DNA of 64,000 nucleotides from Streptomyces tateyamensis (GTDB lineage Bacteria; Actinomycetota; Actinomycetes; Streptomycetales; Streptomycetaceae), in NCBI RefSeq assembly GCF_003205575.1, contig NZ_PYBW01000030.1, positions 38,170 through 102,169 of the forward strand, read 5' to 3'. Within the stretch, counting starts at the first letter, position 1; the number at the start of each line of letters is the position of its first letter. A program made the position numbers and the translations under genes. The notes beneath the pieces are model-generated. The model searched no databases and was not told where the DNA came from. It saw only the letters and a list, made by a program, of their open reading frames with translations. Of the stretch, positions 23,229 to 31,687 are shown one piece after another.

Positions 23229-24230
23229 TCACTCCGAGACGTTCTGACTGCCGCTCAGGTCCAGCGTCTCCGCGACCGGGCGGCGGGGTGTGGCAGGTCC
23301 GGGCGGACCGTATCCCAGGCGCAGGACGAGCTGGACGTGGCCGGGTCCCTTGGCCGGGTCGCGCAGTCCCCAGCGGGTGTCGGGCCACTCGACGGCCTGG
23401 TGCAGGACCGAGACGCGCACGCCCTGGACCGTCGCCAGCAGCCACACGCGCTCCAGGGCCTGTCCGGCGCGCAGCCAGTCGGCCGGGAGGTCGGCATGGG
23501 TGGTGAGGGTGGCCAGTTGGGGCAGCGCCTCGAAGCGTTGGGACCTTGTGGCGTCCGTCGACGGGCGGCCGGTGAAGCTGCGCATGGGCACCCGGGCTTC
23601 GTGGTCCTGCGGGCCGAGTGCGGTCGGCGGGATGCCGTCCGTCGCTGGCTGCTCCAGTCGCAGCCAGCTGCGGGTCTCGGCCATCCGGGCCAGGTCGGTG
23701 TCGGTGCGCCGTTCGGCCTGGGCGGTCAGTGACAGGACCCGGCGCACTCCGTCCTCCTCCAGCGGGGAGAGCGCAGTGCCTTCGTCGAGCGCCGCCGCCA
23801 TCAGTTCGCCGAGCACCGTCTCGGGGACGTCACGGTTGGCGAACGGCTGGCGGCTGGAGTGGCGCTGCGTGATCGCCGGGTAGAGGTCCCGCCCGTAGGG
23901 GTGCGGGTCGGTGGCGGGCTGGGAGAGGTCCAGTACGGCGACCAGCTGTGGGTCGCCTCCGTCGGGAAGCAGCCGTACGGATGGCTCCCGTCCGAGGTGG
24001 AGGGCGGCGAGGCGCAGGTTGAACAGGGCTGCGCCCAGCGAGATGTGCAGGGCCCTGCCGTCGGGGTCGGTGAGGGGTACGGCCCGCTGTGGATCGGCGG
24101 ACAGGCACAGACCTCGCGCATCGGAGGCCGGTCGGAAGCGCCACGGCTGGCTGTTGTGCAGCGACGGTGCCGCGCCGCCGGCTTCGGCCAGCAGGCGCAG
24201 GTCGTCGGGGGTGAGGGCTTGCATGATCAT
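23229..24230 (-). CDS. Acg-family nitroreductase-like protein
   Basis: A protein of 333 residues resembling mycobacterial Acg/Rv3131-type proteins of the DosR regulon, an FMN-binding nitroreductase offshoot. Motifs are AAPSLHNSQPWRF (about 20-32), the RHSSRQPFANRDVP block and RLGYGPPGPATPRRP at the end. Proteins of this group often bind FMN while lacking normal nitroreductase activity, and may store flavin or protect against redox stress. Start ATG 24230 has GAGCGA upstream. It lies in an operon, 27 bases after the DUF1876 stop and eight before the CBS-BON gene. A second paralogue is at 56918-57913. Confidence 0.88.
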   Translation of the reverse strand: MIMQALTPDDLRLLAEAGGAAPSLHNSQPWRFRPASDARGLCLSADPQRAVPLTDPDGRALHISLGAALFNLRLAALHLGREPSVRLLPDGGDPQLVAVLDLSQPATDPHPYGRDLYPAITQRHSSRQPFANRDVPETVLGELMAAALDEGTALSPLEEDGVRRVLSLTAQAERRTDTDLARMAETRSWLRLEQPATDGIPPTALGPQDHEARVPMRSFTGRPSTDATRSQRFEALPQLATLTTHADLPADWLRAGQALERVWLLATVQGVRVSVLHQAVEWPDTRWGLRDPAKGPGHVQLVLRLGYGPPGPATPRRPVAETLDLSGSQNVSE

Positions 24231-24257
24231 GGTCGTTCGCTCCTGGCCGGCAGGACG

Positions 24258-24548
24258 TCAGTCGTGCGGGGTGGGGTCGTCCGTCCAGGAGTCGGCCCTG
24301 CCGGCGCGCAGCAGTTGCCGGCCGAGGTCGACCAGGGCGCGGCCTGCCGCGTATTCGTCGCCGATCTCGGGGACGGGCGTGTCGTGCGGGTTGCGTCGGG
24401 CGGACGTGTGGCTCTGCAGCGTGTTGTCGCCGGTGTCGAGGACGGCGTGGACCTTGGTGGTGTCGCCTTCCTCGAAGAGGTCCAGTCGCAGCGTCCACTG
24501 CTTGGTGCGTGTCTCGGTTGCGGTGCGCTCGTTCACGGCCAGGTACAT
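24258..24548 (-). CDS. DUF1876 (dsRBD-like) protein
   Basis: A 96-residue protein of the DUF1876 family, found in actinobacterial stress clusters and in mycobacterial DosR regulons (Rv1738-like). KQWTLRLDLFEEGDTTKVHA and the later GDEYAAGRALVDLGRQLL form the compact alpha/beta fold. Rv1738 resembles ribosome hibernation factors in structure, so a similar role is possible but unproven here. ATG 24548 has GGAGGG 11 bases upstream; an internal GTG at about 24536 is an alternative start. It overlaps the end of a small upstream frame by 16 bases. Confidence 0.85.
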   Translation of the reverse strand: MYLAVNERTATETRTKQWTLRLDLFEEGDTTKVHAVLDTGDNTLQSHTSARRNPHDTPVPEIGDEYAAGRALVDLGRQLLRAGRADSWTDDPTPHD

Positions 24549-24733
24549 CCTTCCGTCTGCCCTCCAGGGGCACTGCTGTGCGGGCTGGTGCGGATCGGTG
24601 CCGGGAACTGGTGGCCCGCGATCGCTGAGGGCCGGTTGGCGGCGGTGCGCCGGCTCTCGTAGGTGACGGGTTGGGAGTGCTCGGGCATCCTGCGTTCGCG
24701 CTGCCGCACGATCGTGACTCTCAGGTTCGGCAT
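24533..24733 (-). CDS. Small basic protein, 66 aa, uncertain
   Basis: A short frame with a very good AGGAGG site eight bases before ATG 24733, and third-position GC typical of real genes. The product begins MPNLRVTIVRQRERRMPEHS and is basic and probably unstructured. No family was recognised. It ends inside the first codons of the DUF1876 gene, so it may act as a leader that couples translation. It is the first frame after the tandem DosR-type boxes. Confidence 0.4.
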   Translation of the reverse strand: MPNLRVTIVRQRERRMPEHSQPVTYESRRTAANRPSAIAGHQFPAPIRTSPHSSAPGGQTEGCTWP

Positions 24734-24795
24734 GACAACCGCCTCCTGCGCTCGCAGTCGCCTCCAGCCTGCCCTGTCGGTGTCCTGCCGGGCTT

Positions 24796-24841
24796 GGGCC
24801 CTTCGGCCCTTCGTCGGGTGCCGGACGGGTCCGTTCGGGCT
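24796..24841. promoter_or_regulatory. Two DosR-type boxes
   Basis: GGGCCCTTCGGCCC (24796-24809) differs from GGGCCGNNCGGCCC at one position. GGTCCGTTCGGGC from 24828 is a weaker second site 32 bases on. They lie 63-110 bases upstream of the first frame of the minus-strand operon and just beyond the end of the ATPase gene. Confidence 0.6.
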
Positions 24842-24847
24842 GTTCGT

Positions 24848-27814
24848 TCACGGTGCTCGCCGTCCATGTTCGGCGCCGATCCGGCGGGCGTGGGCGACGA
24901 TGCCGGCGGCCGCGTGTTCGCTCACGCCTAGGGCGCGGGAGAGCTGGCGGGCACTCCAGCCGTGGCGGGCCAGCAGCACGGCCAGCGGGTGGTGGCCGGT
25001 GTCGGCCGCGGGTTCGGGGAGGGCCGGCGCGGTTGGAGCGGGCCGCGGCGCGGTGGGTGGGCTTGTGTGGCGGCGCAGCAGGGCCCGGCGCAGTTCGTCC
25101 GCGCCCCAGACGACGAACGGGAAGGGCAGCACTGTGGCGAGCTGGAGCGGGGTGAGGGCTGCGGTGCCGAAGACGGAGTGCAGCGGCGGCAGGTAGATGA
25201 GGGCGGCGGCGAAGGTGAGCGAGAAGGCGATGCCGCCGAGCAGGTAGTGGTTGCTGAACACTCCCAGGGAGCGCAGCGAGGCGTGCTCGGTCCGTACCGC
25301 GAAGGCGGTGCCGATCTGGCAGGCGACGATGCCGAGCCAGGTGACGGTGGTGGCCTGCTGGTAGGTGAGGTGCAGTGCGGTGCCGGCGCCGGTCGGATCG
25401 CCTGGGTGCCAGCCGCCGCGGCTGAGGGTGAGGAAGTAGCCGCCCATGACGAGGGCGGTCGAGATCAGTCCGAGGAAGCCCCAGGCGCGGGCGAGCATCA
25501 CCGGCTGGATGACGCCTTCGCTGCGCGGGCGGGGCGGGCGGTCCATCAGCCCGGGTTCGGCCCTCTCCCGGCCAAGGGCCAGCGCGGGGAGGGTGTCGGT
25601 CCCCAGGTCGATGGCGAGGATCTGCATCACCGTCAGCGGCAGCGGGATCATGCCGCCGGCCAGGGCGAACACCAGGAACGGGACGACCTCGGGGACGGCG
25701 TGGGTGAAGATGTAGACGATGAACTTGCGGATGTTGTCGTACGTCCGCCGGCCCGCCTCCACGGCGGCGATGATGGTGGCGAAGTTGTCGTCGGTGAGCA
25801 CCATGGTCGCCGCCTCGCGCGCGACGTCCGTGCCGGATCTGCCCATGGCGATGCCGATGTCCGCGCGGCGCAGCGCCGGTGCGTCGTTGACACCGTCTCC
25901 CGTCATGGCGACGGTGTTGCCCGCGGCGCGCAGCGCGTCGGCGATCCGCAGCTTCGCCTCGGGCGAGGAACGGGCGAAGATCACTTCTTCGCCGCGGGCG
26001 AGCAGGATGTCCAGTTCGGGCTCGCTCATCGCCTCCAGTTCGGTGCCGGTGACGATGCGCATGCCGCGGTGGCCGATGCCGACCCGGGCGGCGATGGCGG
26101 CGGCGGTCAGGCCGTTGTCGCCGGTGACCACGTGCACGGTGATCCCGGCCCGGTGCGCCAGTTCGATCGCGTGGGCGACCTCGGGGCGCGCCGGGTCGGC
26201 CATCGCGACCAGCCCGAGGAGGCAGAGGTGCTGCTCGGCATCCTCTCGGCCGCCCGGCGGCGACTGCCCGGGCGCCAGGCGTCGCCGGGCCACGGCGAGC
26301 ACCCGCAACCCCCGTTGGGCCAGCGAGCCGACGGTGCGAAAGACCTCCGCCCGGTCCGCGGAGGTGAGCGGGCGCTCACCCCCGCGGTCGAGGACGGCAT
26401 CCGCGTGGACGAGGAGTTCCTCCGGCGCGCCCTTGGTGTGCAGGACCACGGCATCGCCGTTCTCGGCATCGGCGGTGGTCATCAGTTTGATCCGCGGGTC
26501 GAAGCGGAACATCGCCCGCCGCTGCCGGTCGCGCTCCTCGGGCGGCCGCTGCTCGCCGAGGCGGGCGGCGAGGTCGATCAGCGCGAGCTCGGTGGGGTCA
26601 CCGGTGGGGTGCCCGTCCGGGCCGGCGGCCGGCGTCGCGGTGGTGCAGGCAGCAGCCGCTGCGGCCAGCAGGTGGACCTGCTCCGGCACGGCGGCGGGGA
26701 CGGCATCGCCGAGGTCGCACTCACCCCCGGGAGTCCAGACGGTGGTGACCCGCATCCGGTTCTCGGTCAGAGTCCCGGTCTTGTCCGTGCAGACGACCCT
26801 GGTCGAGCCGAGCGTCTCCACGGCGGACAGCCGCTTCACCACCGCGCCGCGCCGCGCCAGCGCGCGGACCCCCGAGGCGAGGGCGAGGGTGACCGTAGGC
26901 AGCAGGCCCTCCGGCACGTTGGCGACCAGCAGACCGATCGCGAACGCCACCGTAGCCGTCAGCGACAGCCCGGACGCCAGGCCCAGCGGGACGAACGCCA
27001 CACCCACACCGACCGCGATCACCGCGATCAGCCTCGCCACCCGCTTGACCTGGTGCTCCAGCGGGCTCTCCTCACGCTGCGTGCGCTGGCTGAGCGCCGC
27101 GATCCGACCCAGCTCCGTGTGCATCCCGGTGGCAGTGACGACCGCCCGCGCCTGCCCGCCGGTGCACGTCGTACCCGTGAAGAGCAGCTCGCGGGCCTGG
27201 AGCAGCGGGCCGGAGGAGTCGACGAAGTCGGCGGAGCGGAACACCGGGACCGACTCGCCGGTCAGCGCCGACAGGTCCACCTCCACCCCGCCCGACAGCA
27301 GCCGGGCATCGGCACAGATCCGGCTGCCCTCCTCCACCACCAGCACGTCACCGGGCACCAGAGCGGTCGCCTCGACCTCCTGACGCACCCCGCCCCGGAC
27401 CGCCGCCGCCCGGTCGGGCAGGAACGCCGCCAGCGCCTCCACCGCCCGCTCCGCCTGCTGCTCCTGCGCGAAGGCCAGGAGAGCGTTGAGCACGATCACG
27501 GCCAGGATCGCCAGCGCGAGCGCCAGTGCGCCGGTGGCCGCGGCGAGGACGGCGGCCAGGGCCAGCAGCAGGGCCAACGGCTGGGTGAACTGCTGGGCCA
27601 GTTCCCGGGGCCAGCGCCGCCCGCCACGGCGTGCCAGCGTGTTCGGCCCGTAGACCGTCAGCCGGCGTGCCGCCTCGCGCGCCGCCAGCCCCTGCGGGGA
27701 GGTCCGCATGTCGCGCAGGAGCACGGACAGCGGCTCACGCGGGTCGGGAGAACCGGGCTGCTCGGCACTGTCCGTGGAGGCTTGTTGCGGTGGGAGCTGT
27801 TCCGTGCCTGCCAT
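24848..27814 (-). CDS. CtpF-like P-type cation ATPase with extra C-terminal tail
   Basis: A membrane pump of 988 residues of the P2 (Ca2+-ATPase-like) type, close in build to mycobacterial CtpF, itself a DosR-regulon member. The start ATG 27814 has GGAG about 10 bases upstream. Domains: N-terminal cation ATPase domain ([19 protein letters not shown]), actuator with [23 protein letters not shown] in M4, phosphorylation site D344 in CTDKTGTLT, and [11 protein letters not shown] in the P domain, then C-terminal membrane helices. The transported ion is not certain (Ca2+, Mn2+ or other). After the last helix a Pro-rich linker leads to [20 protein letters not shown], an HTH-like tail absent from ordinary family members. 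It is the third gene of an operon with two CBS proteins. Confidence 0.9.
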   Translation of the reverse strand: MAGTEQLPPQQASTDSAEQPGSPDPREPLSVLLRDMRTSPQGLAAREAARRLTVYGPNTLARRGGRRWPRELAQQFTQPLALLLALAAVLAAATGALALALAILAVIVLNALLAFAQEQQAERAVEALAAFLPDRAAAVRGGVRQEVEATALVPGDVLVVEEGSRICADARLLSGGVEVDLSALTGESVPVFRSADFVDSSGPLLQARELLFTGTTCTGGQARAVVTATGMHTELGRIAALSQRTQREESPLEHQVKRVARLIAVIAVGVGVAFVPLGLASGLSLTATVAFAIGLLVANVPEGLLPTVTLALASGVRALARRGAVVKRLSAVETLGSTRVVCTDKTGTLTENRMRVTTVWTPGGECDLGDAVPAAVPEQVHLLAAAAAACTTATPAAGPDGHPTGDPTELALIDLAARLGEQRPPEERDRQRRAMFRFDPRIKLMTTADAENGDAVVLHTKGAPEELLVHADAVLDRGGERPLTSADRAEVFRTVGSLAQRGLRVLAVARRRLAPGQSPPGGREDAEQHLCLLGLVAMADPARPEVAHAIELAHRAGITVHVVTGDNGLTAAAIAARVGIGHRGMRIVTGTELEAMSEPELDILLARGEEVIFARSSPEAKLRIADALRAAGNTVAMTGDGVNDAPALRRADIGIAMGRSGTDVAREAATMVLTDDNFATIIAAVEAGRRTYDNIRKFIVYIFTHAVPEVVPFLVFALAGGMIPLPLTVMQILAIDLGTDTLPALALGRERAEPGLMDRPPRPRSEGVIQPVMLARAWGFLGLISTALVMGGYFLTLSRGGWHPGDPTGAGTALHLTYQQATTVTWLGIVACQIGTAFAVRTEHASLRSLGVFSNHYLLGGIAFSLTFAAALIYLPPLHSVFGTAALTPLQLATVLPFPFVVWGADELRRALLRRHTSPPTAPRPAPTAPALPEPAADTGHHPLAVLLARHGWSARQLSRALGVSEHAAAGIVAHARRIGAEHGRRAP

Positions 27815-27821
27815 GTCCCGC

Positions 27822-28271
27822 TCACTCCGCCGGCTGTTCCACGGGCCCCGGGTGATCGTCGCGAAGGACGCTCCAGGAGATCGGGCCGAGCAGATCGGCC
27901 AGGCGTTGCAGGACGTCGCGGAAGAGGTCGTCGACGGCGAGCAAGCCGACCGGCCGCTCGCCGTCGAGGACGGGCAGGCGTCGCAGGCCGCTGCGCCGGA
28001 AGAGTCGGTAGGCGGTCTCCAGGTCGTCGGCGACGTCGAGGGTGACCACGGGCGTGGACATGAACTCGCTGACGGGCGTGTCCGGGGCCAGGCCGCGGCC
28101 AAGGGTGAGGATCGCGAGGTCGCGGTCGGTGAGGATGCCGCACAGGTGCTCGCCTTCGGCGACCAGCAGGCATCCGACGGCCTCATCGTCCATCCGCAGG
28201 GCCGCCTGCCGGGCCGCGGTTCGGGGAGCGACGACGACCGGCGGAGTGGTCATCAGGGCGGACACCCTCAT
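27822..28271 (-). CDS. CBS-pair protein
   Basis: A 149-residue protein made almost entirely of two CBS motifs ([20 protein letters not shown] ... [10 protein letters not shown] and [14 protein letters not shown] ... [21 protein letters not shown]). Such modules sense adenine nucleotides or SAM and control a partner. Here the neighbours are a P-type ATPase seven bases downstream and a CBS-BON protein upstream, with which it overlaps by four bases (ATGA). A link between energy state and ion pumping is a reasonable but untested idea. Start ATG 28271; soluble, no signal peptide. Confidence 0.9.
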   Translation of the reverse strand: MRVSALMTTPPVVVAPRTAARQAALRMDDEAVGCLLVAEGEHLCGILTDRDLAILTLGRGLAPDTPVSEFMSTPVVTLDVADDLETAYRLFRRSGLRRLPVLDGERPVGLLAVDDLFRDVLQRLADLLGPISWSVLRDDHPGPVEQPAE

Positions 28272-28969
28272 CGCGGTGCTCCGCCGTTGCGCGTGGTCGC
28301 GCTCTGGTCGTCGTCGGCCTGCGGTGTCGGTCCGCCACTGATGAGGGTCCGCACGTCCACGACGCTGGGAACCGCTCGGGCCAGCAGGTCCAGAACGCCG
28401 ATCGGGGCGGGGTCCGGGACCGTGCCGCGCAGGGTGACCAGGCCCTCCTCGACCTCCACATCGATGCCGGTCGCGTCGGCCGGGAGCGGGTGCGCGAGCA
28501 GGGCGCGGCGAACGTCGCCCGCGATGTCCTCGTCCGAGCGCAGGTAGACCTTGAGCAGGTCGCCACGGCTGACGACGCCGATCAGCTGCCCCTCGGCGTC
28601 GACCACGGGAAGGCGCTTGACGCGGGCGTGCACCATGGCCCGGGCAGCCTGGGCCAGGGTGGCATCGGGGTGTACGGTGATCGCGGGGAAGGACATCAGC
28701 TGCCCTGCCGTCACCACGTGGGCCTGCTGCTGGAGGGTCGCATCCGCTGCCCGGTCGGACGGGGGCAGGACGGCGGCCCTGAGTTCCTCCCGTGCCAGCA
28801 GGTCGGCCTCGGACACCACGCCGACCACGCGTCCGTCGCCGCCCAGCACCGGCAGCGCGCTGATCCGCCAGTTGCGCAGGTTCTCCACGATCTCCTCGAA
28901 CGGTGCATCGCGGCCCACCGCGATCACGGCATGGGTCATGACGTCGCCGACGGTGTGCAGATGCTTCAT
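28268..28969 (-). CDS. CBS-BON protein
   Basis: A protein of 233 residues that starts at ATG 28969, with GGAGGA five bases upstream. The CBS pair covers about 8-60 (VGDVMTHAVIAVGRDAPF, ISALPVLGGDGRVVGVVSEAD) and about 85-142 (VKRLPVVDAEGQLIGVVSRGDL). A BON domain follows (about 148-212), ending VRTLISGG. BON domains often bind phospholipid or ligands, CBS modules nucleotides. It is the first gene of the operon CBS-BON, CBS, P-type ATPase. Two further relatives at 22351 and 29811 show that the type has been duplicated in this cluster. Confidence 0.9.
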   Translation of the reverse strand: MKHLHTVGDVMTHAVIAVGRDAPFEEIVENLRNWRISALPVLGGDGRVVGVVSEADLLAREELRAAVLPPSDRAADATLQQQAHVVTAGQLMSFPAITVHPDATLAQAARAMVHARVKRLPVVDAEGQLIGVVSRGDLLKVYLRSDEDIAGDVRRALLAHPLPADATGIDVEVEEGLVTLRGTVPDPAPIGVLDLLARAVPSVVDVRTLISGGPTPQADDDQSATTRNGGAPR

Positions 28970-29392
28970 GGCGTCCTCCGTACGGTGTGGCCGATCACCG
29001 GGACCCCTGTGTGGACTGCGCACTGTAGCCGGGGCGCCCGCCGACCCGTGCACGAGATCGCGGTCAGGCGCTTCAGGCGTCTGCGCCCCGGCCGCGCGGA
29101 CCGCGACATGGCCTGTCCTGAGGCGATACGGTCGGTGCACTCGTCACTCCCATGATCCTCCCGGTGCCGTCCTGCGGCACGCGGGCTCTGCGGTGGCGGC
29201 CACGGCGGGCGGCGGCCACGCTTGAGACACCTGATGCCGGCCGCGATCGAGCTACCTTGCCAGGCGGGCTCACCGAGAGGGTGCCGCGCAGTCACAATCA
29301 GCCTGTCGGGCTGCCCGAAGCCTCGTCCGCCGACCGCTCTGTCGGTCGGCGCGCCGGTGCGACCCTTGTGGAATGCCGCGTGAACCTGAGGC
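28970..29392. other. Divergent intergenic region, nothing definite
   Basis: About 420 bases between the divergent CBS-BON and 117-aa genes. A GGCCGATCACCGGGACC stretch near 28990-29006 is a poor half-match to the DosR-type box and too close to the start codon to be convincing. No gene or RNA was recognised. Confidence 0.4.
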
Positions 29393-29746
29393 ATGGCGAT
29401 GGAACTGACCCCTTCGAGCACATCTCTGCCGGCGCCGACCACGGGCGAATCACGACAGGGGGCCCTGCTGGTGGGGCTTCTGGAACATGCCGGGCTCCCG
29501 CAGGCCCTGCTCGTCCTTCTGGCCGACGGAAGCCGCGTGGTCACCCAGCCGCTGGAGGAGACCGCGGCCCGGCGTCTGCTTGCCGTCGTCTCGCATCGCC
29601 TGCGCGCCGCCCACGGGCAGCACCGCTCACTGGTGCGCTGGCTGGACCCGCCGACGCCGGTGCACGTCGAACTCGCCGCGGTACCCGGCTGTCTGCCCGT
29701 CGTCCGCTCCATCAGACGCGCCGCGTTCGCCGGCTTGGGTCGGTAG
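29393..29746 (+). CDS. Hypothetical protein, 117 aa
   Basis: A small protein of unknown function. Codon usage is strongly GC3-biased throughout, supporting a real gene, although the ribosome site before ATG 29393 (TGAGG) is weak; ATG 29399 is an alternative. The sequence begins MAMELTPSSTSLPAPTTGE and contains ALLVLLADGSRVVTQPLEE and VRWLDPPTPVHVELAAVP, an alpha/beta pattern lacking membrane segments. It is convergent with the next gene. Confidence 0.55.
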   Translation: MAMELTPSSTSLPAPTTGESRQGALLVGLLEHAGLPQALLVLLADGSRVVTQPLEETAARRLLAVVSHRLRAAHGQHRSLVRWLDPPTPVHVELAAVPGCLPVVRSIRRAAFAGLGR

Positions 29747-29810
29747 GTCCGGCGCGAGACGGCCTGCCCCGCGTGATTCGGCGTGCTGTCCGGTGGTGGG
29801 ACGCAGGGTG

Positions 29811-30524
29811 TCAGTGGTGGGGTGTGAACGGGCCGACCATGCCGCGGGTGAGGGACTTTCCGAGGTCGAGGTCGGTGTCGTCGGTGGTGTAGCCGAGGGT
29901 GTGGTGGACGGCGACGACACCGTCGACCGATCGGCAGAGCCGTTCGACGATCGGGATCAGGCTCTTCTGCTCGACGCTGCCGGCCAGGGTGACGACGCCG
30001 TCGTGCACGGTGACCTGCACCGCGGTGGGGGCCAGCCAGAGGGTCTGACCGAGGACGTCGTGAGTGATCTCCTCGCGGATCGCCGAGTCGTGGCGCAGGA
30101 ATAGCTGCAGCAGGTCGCTCCTGCTGACGATGCCGACCAGCCGCCCGGCCTCGTCGACCACCGGCAGTCGCTTGACCTTCTCACGGTCCATGACCCGGGC
30201 CGCCTCGACGATGCTCCAGTCGGGCCGGGCGGTGACGGCGGGGCTGGTCATCAGACCACCGGCGGTTTCGGCTTCGGCGCGGGCTCGGTCGTGCGGGCTC
30301 AACCGAAGCCCGGCGGCGTGGCCCTCGGGGTCCGGCTGGACGGCTTCGTTGCGGAGCAGGTCCGCCTCGGAGACCATCCCGAGCGGGTGGTCCCGGTTGT
30401 CGACGACGGGGACGGCGGTGATGTCGTTGCGGTGGAACAGTCCGGCGACCTCCTTGAACGGGGTGTCAGGCCGGGCGGTGACGACCCCCTGGGTCATCAC
30501 GTCGTGGACGGTGCGGTGTTGCAT
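29811..30524 (-). CDS. CBS-BON protein
   Basis: A protein of 237 residues that starts at ATG 30524, with AGGAGG ten bases upstream. CBS motifs cover about 5-60 (HDVMTQGVVTARPDTPF, ITAVPVVDNRDHPLGMVSEADL) and about 88-145 (KRLPVVDEAGRLVGIVSRSDL). The BON domain runs from about 150 to 218 and ends with VVAVHHTLGYTTDD, the intact C-terminus missing in the gene at 22351. A one-mismatch DosR-type box lies 90 bases upstream. The first seven residues (MQHRTVH) and the leader sequence are shared with the hypE gene at 42102. Confidence 0.92.
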   Translation of the reverse strand: MQHRTVHDVMTQGVVTARPDTPFKEVAGLFHRNDITAVPVVDNRDHPLGMVSEADLLRNEAVQPDPEGHAAGLRLSPHDRARAEAETAGGLMTSPAVTARPDWSIVEAARVMDREKVKRLPVVDEAGRLVGIVSRSDLLQLFLRHDSAIREEITHDVLGQTLWLAPTAVQVTVHDGVVTLAGSVEQKSLIPIVERLCRSVDGVVAVHHTLGYTTDDTDLDLGKSLTRGMVGPFTPHH

Positions 30525-30613
30525 GGCTCTCACGCCTCCTGGGTGCGGATTCCTGCCGGGGGCACGATCGCCCTCCTGCTCCCAGACTGCGCGCATGCCG
30601 CCGCTCCGGAACA

Positions 30614-30627
30614 GGGCCGATCGGTCC
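30614..30627. promoter_or_regulatory. DosR-type box
   Basis: GGGCCGATCGGTCC has one mismatch to GGGCCGNNCGGCCC and lies 90 bases upstream of the CBS-BON start at 30524. The same variant, with the same preceding GAACA, is found at 42198-42211. Confidence 0.7.
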
Positions 30628-30674
30628 CTGCGCAGCTACCGGGCGACCCGGCTTCCTGCGTGGACGGCCACCGG

Positions 30675-30977
30675 TCAGGACGCGCAGTCCCGGCAGATCG
30701 GCTGACCGTTGCCGTCCTCGCCCGCGAGCCGGCTGCGGTGGTGGACCAGGAAGCAGCTCGCGCACGTGAACTCGTCCTGCTGTTTCGGCAGGACACGGAC
30801 CGTGAGCTCCTCACCGGAGAGGTCTGCCCCTGGAAGCTCCAGGCCCTCGGCGGCTTCGAACTCGTCGACCTCGACCGTGTCGCTCGACTTGTCCTTCCGG
30901 CGGCTCTTCAGCTCCTCGATGCTGTCCTCGTTCGAGTCGTCACTGGTCTGGCGTGGGGCGTCGTAATCGGTTGCCAC
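30675..30977 (-). CDS. DUF4193 zinc-ribbon protein
   Basis: A 100-residue protein of the actinobacterial DUF4193 family. The start is GTG 30977 with GAAGG nine bases upstream. The N-terminal half is acidic and disordered (SDDSNEDSIEELKSRRKDKS). The C-terminal half carries CASC and CRDC pairs about 23 residues apart, with HHRSRL between them, a zinc ribbon of the type seen in RNA-polymerase- or ribosome-associated factors. Function is unknown. It is not obviously linked to the DosR-type boxes; the box at 30614 lies beyond its 3' end and serves the CBS-BON gene. Confidence 0.85.
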   Translation of the reverse strand: MATDYDAPRQTSDDSNEDSIEELKSRRKDKSSDTVEVDEFEAAEGLELPGADLSGEELTVRVLPKQQDEFTCASCFLVHHRSRLAGEDGNGQPICRDCAS

Positions 30978-31156
30978 AGCGGTACCTTCTCGTCGGGTGA
31001 GGATTCGGTGCACCAGACTGCCCTGCCGCTTCGGCGGAAGAGCCAGGCAACCCGCGCCCATTCGGATGACGTACACCGACCAGCCCTGGAGTGGCTGCAT
31101 GCCGCTGCTCCGGGCAGGGTGGGAGGCGGGTTTCCGAGCGCCGGAGGCGGTGGACG

Positions 31157-31618
31157 ATGAGTGACGACCTGATGGCCGCGCCGCGGATCGTGGTGGGGGT
31201 CGACGGGTCCGACCCGTCGAAGGCGGCGCTGTGGTGGGCGGTGCGGGAGGCGGGACTGATCGGCGGCGTGGTCGAGGCCGTCGCCGTCTGGGAGTACCCG
31301 TCCGCCTGGTACGGCTGGACGCCTCCGCAGGCGGAGGTCTTCGACTACGAGAAGATCACGAGTAAGACCCTCGTCGAGAGCATCGACCGGGCCATCGGCC
31401 CCGACCGGCCGGTGGAGATCCGCACCCGGGTGGTCCGGGGCCACCCCGCCGCCGTGCTGCTGGATGCCGCTCAAGGGGCACGGCTCCTGGTGGTGGGCAA
31501 CCGCGGCCACGGCGGGTTCACGCAGGCGCTGCTCGGCTCGGTCGCGCAGCACTGTGTGCAACACGCCCCCTGCCCGGTCGTCGTCATCCGCGGTCCGGGA
31601 GACGGCAAGGACGACTGA
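31157..31618 (+). CDS. Universal stress protein (single domain)
   Basis: A protein of 153 residues that starts at ATG 31157 with CGGAGG upstream. The UspA fold shows VVGVDGSDPSKAALWWAV at the N-terminus and the ATP-binding loop GNRGHGGFTQALLGSVAQH with VVVIRG at the end. USPs bind ATP and promote survival under oxygen or energy limitation; several belong to the mycobacterial DosR regulon. The close relative at 38844 shares the same loop. A perfect 12-bp hairpin follows, so this gene is probably not co-transcribed with the kinase downstream. No strong box was found upstream. Confidence 0.92.
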   Translation: MSDDLMAAPRIVVGVDGSDPSKAALWWAVREAGLIGGVVEAVAVWEYPSAWYGWTPPQAEVFDYEKITSKTLVESIDRAIGPDRPVEIRTRVVRGHPAAVLLDAAQGARLLVVGNRGHGGFTQALLGSVAQHCVQHAPCPVVVIRGPGDGKDD

Positions 31619-31631
31619 GGCCTGACCCGCC

Positions 31632-31670
31632 CGGGGCACCGCCTCGGACGCAGGTCGGGGCGGTGCCCCG
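31632..31670 (+). terminator. Hairpin terminator between USP and kinase
   Basis: CGGGGCACCGCC (31632-31643) pairs perfectly with GGCGGTGCCCCG (31659-31670), 14 bases after the USP stop. Confidence 0.7.
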
Positions 31671-31687
31671 TCCCGAGCGCAGAGAGG

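Noticed and set aside
24962-28045. A 1027-codon plus-strand frame opposite the P-type ATPase
   Set aside because: It is a shadow of the ATPase gene: Arg/Gly/Gln-rich, lacking domains, and the minus strand carries all P-type ATPase motifs.
31395-31415. GGGCCATCGGCCCC as another DosR-type box
   Set aside because: It lies inside the USP coding sequence and is explained by the codons there; its spacing also differs from the consensus by one base.
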